Of a stretch of 47,957 bases of DNA, positions 42,751 to 47,957 are shown piece by piece; positions within the stretch are counted from its first letter, which is position 1; every line of letters begins with the position of its first letter. The stretch comes from Cognatilysobacter terrigena (GTDB lineage Bacteria > Pseudomonadota > Gammaproteobacteria > Xanthomonadales > Xanthomonadaceae), in assembly GCF_004361065.1 (NCBI RefSeq), contig NZ_SELT01000024.1:1-47957 (forward strand), written 5' to 3'. A program made the position numbers and the translations under genes. The notes below the pieces were generated by a model, which saw only the letters and a list, made by a program, of their open reading frames with translations, was not told where the DNA came from and searched no databases.

Positions 42751-43068
42751 GTGTCGACCGATCCCTCCATTGCGTCGTCGATTGACGCCATACCCGCCAT
42801 CGCCGTGGGCGACGGTTGCATCCGCCGCGACCTGCCGACATCCCAGGCGGCGCGTTGGTGGGTGGTCGAGTTCGCGCCCGGCGCGACGTGGCCCCACGTC
42901 GATGAGCATCCGGACGGTGAGGATTACGTCGTCCTCGAGGGCGAGGTGATCGAAGGCGATCGGCGTTTCGGCGCGGGCAGCGTGGTCAGCTTCTCGCCGG
43001 GGAGCCGGCACCGGCCGCGCAGCGAGACGGGCGCGCGACTGCTCGGCTTCAACGTGGTGGCCGCATGA
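42751..43068 (+). CDS. Small cupin-domain protein
   Basis: The 105-residue protein starts at a GTG at 42751, with GGAG 6 bases upstream; longer in-frame readings have no ribosome binding site. The cupin core is visible: WWVVEFAPGATWPHVDEHPDGEDYVVLEGEVIEGDRRFGAGSVVSFSPGSRHRPRSETGARLLGF. The metal-binding His residues of motif 1 (PHVDEHPDGEDYVVLEG) and the His of motif 2 (PGSRHRP) are present. It resembles the ChrR-type anti-sigma cupin or a small dioxygenase-like cupin. It overlaps the following gene by ATGA, so the two products probably act in one process, which I cannot name. Confidence 0.82.
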   Translation: MSTDPSIASSIDAIPAIAVGDGCIRRDLPTSQAARWWVVEFAPGATWPHVDEHPDGEDYVVLEGEVIEGDRRFGAGSVVSFSPGSRHRPRSETGARLLGFNVVAA

Positions 43069-43904
43069 GCAGCGTGCAGTCGCCGACGCGCCGCCGGTTG
43101 CTCGGCGCGAGCGCGCTCGCGATCGCTGCGGCCGCACTGCCACGCTTCGTGCGCGCCGCCGCGCCACCATTGCGCATCCGGCGGCTGGGCTGGGCGGGCC
43201 TGCAACTCGAACTCGGCGACGACAGCCTGCTGATCGATCCGCTGAACAACACGGCCGTGTGGGGCGACGCGCTGAAGTCGCCGCTGATGGCGCCGGAGTC
43301 GACGCGCGGACAGCAGTTCGCGCTCGTCAGCCACCGGCATCCGGATCATTTCGATGTCGATCTGCTGAGCCGTGTACTCGGTCGCGACGGCGTGCTCGCG
43401 TGCCTGCCCGATGTCGCCGAACTTGCTGCGGCGCGCGGGATTCGTACGCGTCCAGCGGAACTGTTCCGCCCGATCCTGCTGGGCGATTTCACGGCGACCC
43501 CGGTGCCGGCCTCCGACGGTTACGGCGATCCGCAGGTGTCGTGGGTGGTGTCGGCCGGCGGTCGACGCGTGCTGCATGCAGGCGACACGATGTGGCACGG
43601 CGCGTGGTGGCATGTCGGTCGCCAGCTCGGGCCGTTCGACGTCGCATTCCTTCCCATCAACGGCGCGCGCTTCTCATGGCGCCAGCCTGCGAGCGATCAA
43701 CCCGCGGTGCTCACGCCCGCGCAGGCGGTCGACGCCGCACGCATTCTCGGCGCGCGATGCATCGTGCCGATCCATTACGGCGTGCAGGGTGCCGAAGGCT
43801 ACGCGGAGCAGCCCGACGTGGAGCGCGAGCTGCGGCGCATCTCGGCGGGCAAGTCGATCGACGTGCAGGTGTTGCAGCCGGGTGACTGGCTGAAATGGAA
43901 CTGA
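43065..43904 (+). CDS. Tat-exported metallo-beta-lactamase-fold hydrolase (UlaG-like)
   Basis: The 279-residue protein begins with a twin-arginine signal (TRRRLLGASALAIAAAALPRFVRA). The mature part is an MBL fold of the UlaG / NAPE-PLD type: RRLGWAGLQLELGDDSLLIDPLNNT, the metal motif SHRHPDHFDVDLL (HxHxDH form SHRHPDH), then VLHAGDTMWHGAWWHVG, DVAFLPINGARFSW and a C-terminal CIVPIHYGVQG with the last His ligand. It should be a periplasmic hydrolase of a phosphodiester, lactone or related substrate. It is coupled to the cupin gene by an ATGA overlap. Confidence 0.88.
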   Translation: MSSVQSPTRRRLLGASALAIAAAALPRFVRAAAPPLRIRRLGWAGLQLELGDDSLLIDPLNNTAVWGDALKSPLMAPESTRGQQFALVSHRHPDHFDVDLLSRVLGRDGVLACLPDVAELAAARGIRTRPAELFRPILLGDFTATPVPASDGYGDPQVSWVVSAGGRRVLHAGDTMWHGAWWHVGRQLGPFDVAFLPINGARFSWRQPASDQPAVLTPAQAVDAARILGARCIVPIHYGVQGAEGYAEQPDVERELRRISAGKSIDVQVLQPGDWLKWN

Positions 43905-44269
43905 CGCTCGCCGCGACATCGTGCCACGCACCGTGGCGGCGTGATGCGGGCTACTGAGGTAGTGCGGCGGGTACGGCAGGAACTAAGTACAGCAGCATTT
44001 CTCATCGTTGATGTCGGTTCTCGGCTGCAAGCGGTCGTTGCGCGCGGCGGCTCGTACGCTGGTGCCCGGACGTCGAGTCCTTTGCGCCCTGACGCGGCAT
44101 ATCGACGTCCGTCTCCAGGTGCGCTTGAAGTGATTCGCGTTCTGCTCCCTTGGCGGATTTGCGCTCGCGTCGTCTAACGAATCGCTAACGCCCGCACCCG
44201 ACGGGCGGCCGCCGTGCCGCACGGGCCTGCCCTATAAGAGCTCGGCGCGCCACGCGCCGGAGCCCGCCC
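43905..44269. other. Intergenic region upstream of the MBOAT gene
   Basis: There is no convincing gene in these 365 bases. A 6-bp hairpin GCCACG/CGTGGC with a CAC loop lies at 43923-43937, 20 bases after the MBL gene. A TATAAG element (44233-44238) could be a -10 box but has no -35 partner. A hairpin with stem GGCGCG/CGCGCC (44244-44249, 44253-44258, loop CCA), extended by CTC/GAG with one bulge, includes the GGAG ribosome binding site (44259-44262) of the MBOAT gene. Confidence 0.5.
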
Positions 44270-45685
44270 ATGGTCTTCAACTCGCTCACCTTCGCGGTGT
44301 TCTTCGTGCTCGTGCTGGCGATGCATTCGCTGCCGCTGGGCTGGACGACCAGGAAGGTCAACCTGCTGCTCGCGAGCTACCTGTTCTACGCCGCGTGGAA
44401 TCCGCCTTTCATCATCCTGCTGTGGATTTCCACCGTAGTGGACTGGTACGCGGCGCAGGGCCTGGTGCATGCGCAGCGACCGCTCGCGCGCAAGGCATGG
44501 ATGCTGCTGTCGGTGGTGGTGAACCTCGGCATGCTGGCGTGGTTCAAGTACGGCGAGTTCGCGCTCGACAACTTCGCGGCATTGATGCACTCGCTCGGCG
44601 TCGCCTACCAGCCGCCGAAGTCCGACATCGTGCTTCCGGTCGGCATCTCGTTCTACACGTTCGCCACGTTGTCCTACACGCTCGACGTCTACCTGCGCCG
44701 CGCGATGCCCGCGCGCAACTTCCTCGACTACGCGCTGTTCGTGACGTTCTTCCCGCACCTCGTCGCCGGCCCGATCATGCGGCCGACCGAGCTGGTGCCG
44801 CAGTTCGAGCAGCCGCGCCGCGCGAGCGGCGACGCGATCCGCTTTGGCCTAGCGCTGATGACGCTTGGTCTTTTCATGAAGGTAGTGCTCGCAGATGGTT
44901 TCCTCGCGCCGCCGGCAGAAGGCGTGTTCGATGCGAAGACAGCGCCGGGCGCGCTCGATGCGTGGATCGGCACGCTCGCCTTCAGCGGACAGATCTTCTG
45001 CGACTTCGCCGGCTACTCCACGACGGCGATCGGCGCAGCGATGTGCCTCGGCTTCGCGATGCCCGACAACTTCCGGTTCCCTTACGCCGCCGTCGGCTTC
45101 TCGGATTTCTGGCGACGTTGGCACATCACCCTGTCGTCGTGGCTTCGCGACTACCTCTACATTCCACTCGGTGGCAATCGCCATGGTCCCGCGCGCACCT
45201 ACATCGCGCTGATGCTGACGATGCTGCTCGGTGGCCTGTGGCACGGCGCGAACTGGACCTTCGTCGCTTGGGGCGGGCTGCATGGTCTGTACCTCGCCGG
45301 CGAACGCATGCTGCGCTCGCGCTTTGGACACTGGCGACCCGGGCCGCTCACGTTCTTCGGACTCGGACTGCTCACCTACGCGCTGATCAACGTGACGTGG
45401 GTGTTCTTCCGGTCGAAGACGTTCGAAGGCGCGTTCACGATGCTGCGTGGCATGGCGGGCGCGACGCCGCATCCGATGCCGCTGCTGTCGGCGTTCGAGC
45501 TGATCGCCGTCGCGCTGATCATGACGTCGATCGTGGCCGTGCACTGGCGCATGCGCGACACCACGCTCGAAGCAGTAGTCGCACGCATCCCGGCACCCGC
45601 CATCGCAATCGGCTGGGCGGCCATGGCGTTCGCGGTGGTCGTTGAACAGGGAGAGGGCAATGCCTTCATCTATTTCCAGTTTTGA
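44270..45685 (+). CDS. MBOAT family O-acyltransferase (AlgI-like)
   Basis: The 471-residue polytopic membrane protein has the MBOAT signatures: SLTFAVFFVLVLAMHSLPLGW, LLASYLFYAAWNPPFIILL, VLPVGISFYTFATLSYTLDVYLRR, FPHLVAGPIMRPTELVPQF, FSDFWRRWHITLSSWLRDYLYIPLGGNRHG and the catalytic His in LGGLWHGANWTFVAWGGLHG. Such proteins transfer acyl, usually acetyl, groups across the membrane to polysaccharides or peptidoglycan together with an SGNH partner. The next gene overlaps its 3' end by 26 bases and supplies that partner. No alginate genes are present, so the acceptor is unknown. Confidence 0.93.
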   Translation: MVFNSLTFAVFFVLVLAMHSLPLGWTTRKVNLLLASYLFYAAWNPPFIILLWISTVVDWYAAQGLVHAQRPLARKAWMLLSVVVNLGMLAWFKYGEFALDNFAALMHSLGVAYQPPKSDIVLPVGISFYTFATLSYTLDVYLRRAMPARNFLDYALFVTFFPHLVAGPIMRPTELVPQFEQPRRASGDAIRFGLALMTLGLFMKVVLADGFLAPPAEGVFDAKTAPGALDAWIGTLAFSGQIFCDFAGYSTTAIGAAMCLGFAMPDNFRFPYAAVGFSDFWRRWHITLSSWLRDYLYIPLGGNRHGPARTYIALMLTMLLGGLWHGANWTFVAWGGLHGLYLAGERMLRSRFGHWRPGPLTFFGLGLLTYALINVTWVFFRSKTFEGAFTMLRGMAGATPHPMPLLSAFELIAVALIMTSIVAVHWRMRDTTLEAVVARIPAPAIAIGWAAMAFAVVVEQGEGNAFIYFQF

Positions 45686-46868
45686 AGCGCTGCCCAATGC
45701 GGTGCGCGCCACTGCTGCAGATCGCCCGGGCGAAGCGCAGCCGGTACCGGTTCGCCCTGTGCCACCCCAGCCGTGGCGTGGCATCGCTGCGACGGCCGTC
45801 TTGCTCGCCGTCATCGCGATCGCCGGCTGGGAGTGGCAGATGCGGCGTGTCGGTTTGCGTGCCGGCGACTACGGGATCGAGCTCTCCGGCTGGGCCGCGG
45901 CACGCCGGCAGATCGACGTGGGCGATGTACCCGTAGCCATCGTCGGCGACTCGCGCATCCTGTTCGACACCGACCTCGACCGTTTCCAGCAACTCACCGG
46001 CGTGCGTCCGTTGCAGCTCGCTCTGCCGGGCTCGAACGCACGACCGGTCCTCGAGGACGTCGCCAACGACCCGAATTTCCACGGCCTGCTCATCGTCGGG
46101 CTCGCCGACATGTCGTACTTCCGCGACGGCCTTGGCAACGGAGAGCGCGCGCTCGATCGCTCCCACAGCGAGATGCCGTCGCAACGTACGGGCTACCTGC
46201 TGTCGCGGCTGCTCGAGCGCTATTTCGCGTTCATCGATCCCGCATATCGGCTCAGCACGTTGGTCTACACCGCGGATCGCGGGCAGCGACGCGGCGGCGC
46301 GTCCTGGTACTACCGCCCGTGGAAGTTGATCCAGGTCGATGAGCGCGGACAGGCGTCGCTATGGTCCAAGATCGAGACCGATCCGCACCTTCGCGCGCAA
46401 GCACGCCAAGCCTGGCTCGATATGCCGGGACGTCCGCCGCGGCCGCCGGTCGATGCGAAGACGATCGAGTCCACGCTGGCGAGGACGCAGGCCGCGGTCG
46501 CGCGCATCCGTGCGCGCGGGGGTGACGTCGTGTTCGTGCGGCCACCATCGTCCGGCCCGTTGCGTATTCGCGAGGAACAGCGCATTCCGCGGCGGCTCGG
46601 CTGGGACGCGTTACTCGCTCGCGCACAGGCTGTCGGCATCCACGTCGACGACCATCCGCAATTGCAGGGGCTCGACATTCCGGAGTGGTCGCACCTGTCG
46701 CTGCGCTGCGCGCCGGTCTATACCGATGCTTATGTGCGCCTGCTCGCAGCCTCGACCTCGCGCGTGGCGATCCGGGCCGACGCGCCGTTGCCGCTGACGC
46801 CGCGCGACTGCGTGACGGGGTGGCCTGGGCGCGCCGTCGCCGTTGCGGGAAGTTTGTCCGGGCAGTGA
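45660..46868 (+). CDS. Membrane-anchored SGNH-like partner of the MBOAT acyltransferase
   Basis: The 402-residue protein starts at the ATG at 45660 (GGGAGAGG upstream), inside the end of the MBOAT gene. A Pro-rich cytoplasmic N-terminus precedes one transmembrane segment (about 42-58, ATAVLLAVIAIAGW). The extracytoplasmic part has a GDS-like block (VPVAIVGDSRILFDTDLDRF), PLQLALPGSNARPVLEDVA and a late EWSHLSLRCAPVYTDAYVRLL in the position of the SGNH His block. The fold resembles AlgJ/AlgX- or DltD-type acyl transfer proteins, but the residue pattern is atypical. It probably passes the acyl group from the MBOAT protein to the final acceptor. Confidence 0.75.
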   Translation: MPSSISSFEALPNAVRATAADRPGEAQPVPVRPVPPQPWRGIAATAVLLAVIAIAGWEWQMRRVGLRAGDYGIELSGWAAARRQIDVGDVPVAIVGDSRILFDTDLDRFQQLTGVRPLQLALPGSNARPVLEDVANDPNFHGLLIVGLADMSYFRDGLGNGERALDRSHSEMPSQRTGYLLSRLLERYFAFIDPAYRLSTLVYTADRGQRRGGASWYYRPWKLIQVDERGQASLWSKIETDPHLRAQARQAWLDMPGRPPRPPVDAKTIESTLARTQAAVARIRARGGDVVFVRPPSSGPLRIREEQRIPRRLGWDALLARAQAVGIHVDDHPQLQGLDIPEWSHLSLRCAPVYTDAYVRLLAASTSRVAIRADAPLPLTPRDCVTGWPGRAVAVAGSLSGQ

Positions 46869-46951
46869 CAGACCCCGTCGACTTCAGCGCGTCAGCAATT
46901 GGATAACCAGTGAACATGGCGTGCGCCGCTGGCCGCGCGGCGACCGCTCAT

Positions 46952-47957
46952 CCGGCCCAGCGCAGCGCGCTGGGCCTTCCGTCGGGCCTGCCGTCATCCG
47001 GCCCCCGCCAGCGGCGCGGTCGTTCGCGAGGGCCACGCGGCGATGCCGCGTAAGCGGCCCTCACTCACCCGGCCCAGCGCAGCGCGCTGGGCGTTCCGTC
47101 AGGCCTGCGCGGCAGTGCCGCGCAAAGCGCGGCCTGCCATCATCCGGCCCGCGCCAGCGGCGCGGTCGTTCGCGAGGGCCACGCGGCGATGCCGCGTAAG
47201 CGGCCCTCACTCACCCGGCCCAGCGCAGCGCGCTGGGCGTTCCGTCAGGCCTGCGCGGCAGTGCCGCGCAAAGCGCGGCCTGCCATCATCCGGCCCGCGC
47301 CAGCGGCGCGGTCGTTCGCGAGGGCCACGCGGCGATGCCGCGTAAGCGGCCCTCACTCACCCGGCCCAGCGCAGCGCGCTGGGCGTTCCGTCAGGCCTGC
47401 GCGGCAGTGCCGCGCAAAGCGCGGCCTGCCATCATCCGGCCCGCGCCAGCGGCGCGGTCGTTCGCGAGGGCCACGCGGCGATGCCGCGTAAGCGGCCCTC
47501 ACTCACCCGGCCCAGCGCAGCGCGCTGGGCGTTCCGTCAGGCCTGCGCGGCAGTGCCGCGCAAAGCGCGGCCTGCCATCATCCGGCCCGCGCCAGCGGCG
47601 CGGTCGTTCGCGAGGGCCACGCGGCGATGCCGCGTAAGCGGCCCTCACTCACCCGGCCCAGCGCAGCGCGCTGGGCGTTCCGTCAGGCCTGCGCGGCAGT
47701 GCCGCGCAAAGCGCGGCCTGCCATCATCCGGCCCGCGCCAGCGGCGCGGTCGTTCGCGAGGGCCACGCGGCGATGCCGCGTAAGCGGCCCTCACTCACCC
47801 GGCCCAGCGCAGCGCGCTGGGCGTTCCGTCAGGCCTGCGCGGCAGTGCCGCGCAAAGCGCGGCCTGCCATCATCCGGCCCGCGCCAGCGGCGCGGTCGTT
47901 CGCGAGGGCCACGCGGCGATGCCGCGTAAGCGGCCCTCACTCACCCGGCCCAGCGCA
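46952..47957. repeat. 146-bp higher-order tandem repeat array with paired hairpins, cut by the right edge
   Basis: Six complete 146-bp units begin at 47069, 47215, 47361, 47507, 47653 and 47799 and appear identical by eye. A shortened 117-bp unit precedes them at 46952, and 13 bases of an eighth unit end the window. Each unit holds two related monomers (75 and 71 bp), each starting CCGGCCC. In the first full unit, monomer A has a 9-bp hairpin with loop AGC (47072-47092) and an inner 7-bp hairpin with loop AGT (47107-47123) inside an outer CAGGCC/GGCCTG stem. Monomer B has a 7-bp hairpin with loop AGC (47149-47165) and an inner 7-bp hairpin with loop GAT (47181-47197) inside an outer GAGGGCC/GGCCCTC stem. 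There are no unique spacers and no protein coding support. Confidence 0.95.

Noticed and set aside
44233-44238. TATAAG as a firm sigma-70 promoter for the MBOAT gene
   Set aside because: No -35 element is found at the right distance; it is kept only as a weak possibility.
47043-47929. Five overlapping 100-residue plus-strand reading frames with identical translations
   Set aside because: They are translations of the 146-bp tandem repeat. The unit length is not a multiple of three, there is no ribosome binding site, and the sequence is dominated by hairpins.
46952-47957. CRISPR array
   Set aside because: The repeats are directly contiguous with no unique spacers, the unit is 146 bp and no cas gene is visible.

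Overview
The window looks like a chromosomal segment of a high-GC, flagellated gammaproteobacterium. A Lysobacter-like member of the Xanthomonadaceae is my best guess, inferred from gene order (flhF-flhG-fliA-cheY-cheZ-cheA, motC-motD-parC-parP), high GC codon use and a characteristic intergenic palindrome; no rRNA or tRNA is present to confirm it.

Layout. (1) 1-9.4 kb, plus strand: the 3' part of a very large repeat-rich autotransporter cut by the left edge, then a TIGR03032-type protein, an EF-hand protein and a GNAT-like protein, then a secreted M4 metalloprotease. (2) 9.4-10.2 kb: an RlmB/TrmH-type RNA methyltransferase, overlapping at its 3' end a convergent NarX/DegS-type histidine kinase. 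(3) 10.2-25.2 kb, minus strand: a chemotaxis block of MCP, cheB, cheD, cheR, a PAS-GGDEF-EAL protein, a second MCP, and then cheW, cheA, cheY and a STAS protein. A secreted TonB-C-terminal-domain protein and a DUF2382 protein sit in the middle. (4) 25.6-28.9 kb, minus: parP-parC-motD-motC, encoding chemoreceptor-array positioning and the flagellar stator. (5) 29.0-30.8 kb, plus: two paralogous Sel1/TPR-like exported proteins that interrupt the motility block. (6) 30.9-37.6 kb, minus: cheA-cheZ-cheY-fliA-flhG-flhF. (7) 37.9-43.9 kb: small accessory genes, a large hybrid sensor kinase, a frameshifted mliC lysozyme-inhibitor gene, a cupin and a Tat-exported metallo-beta-lactamase-fold protein. 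(8) 44.3-46.9 kb: an MBOAT O-acyltransferase with an SGNH-like partner. (9) 46.95 kb to the right edge: a 146-bp tandem array.

Regulatory logic read from the sequence. FliA (sigma-28) is encoded here, and five promoters with a sigma-28 -35 box, exactly 11 bases of spacing and a GCCGWTAA-like -10 box precede the two MCP genes, the GGDEF-EAL/cheR/cheD/cheB unit, the STAS/cheY/cheA/cheW unit and the cheY/cheZ/cheA unit. A close match to the sigma-54 consensus precedes flhF. The window therefore shows a two-step cascade: sigma-54 drives flhF-flhG-fliA, and FliA then drives the chemotaxis units.

Most unusual item: the right-hand tandem array. Each 146-bp unit is a dimer of two diverged monomers (75 + 71 bp) that keep the same hairpin architecture by compensatory base changes. 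This looks like a structured repeat family that I cannot assign to any known class.
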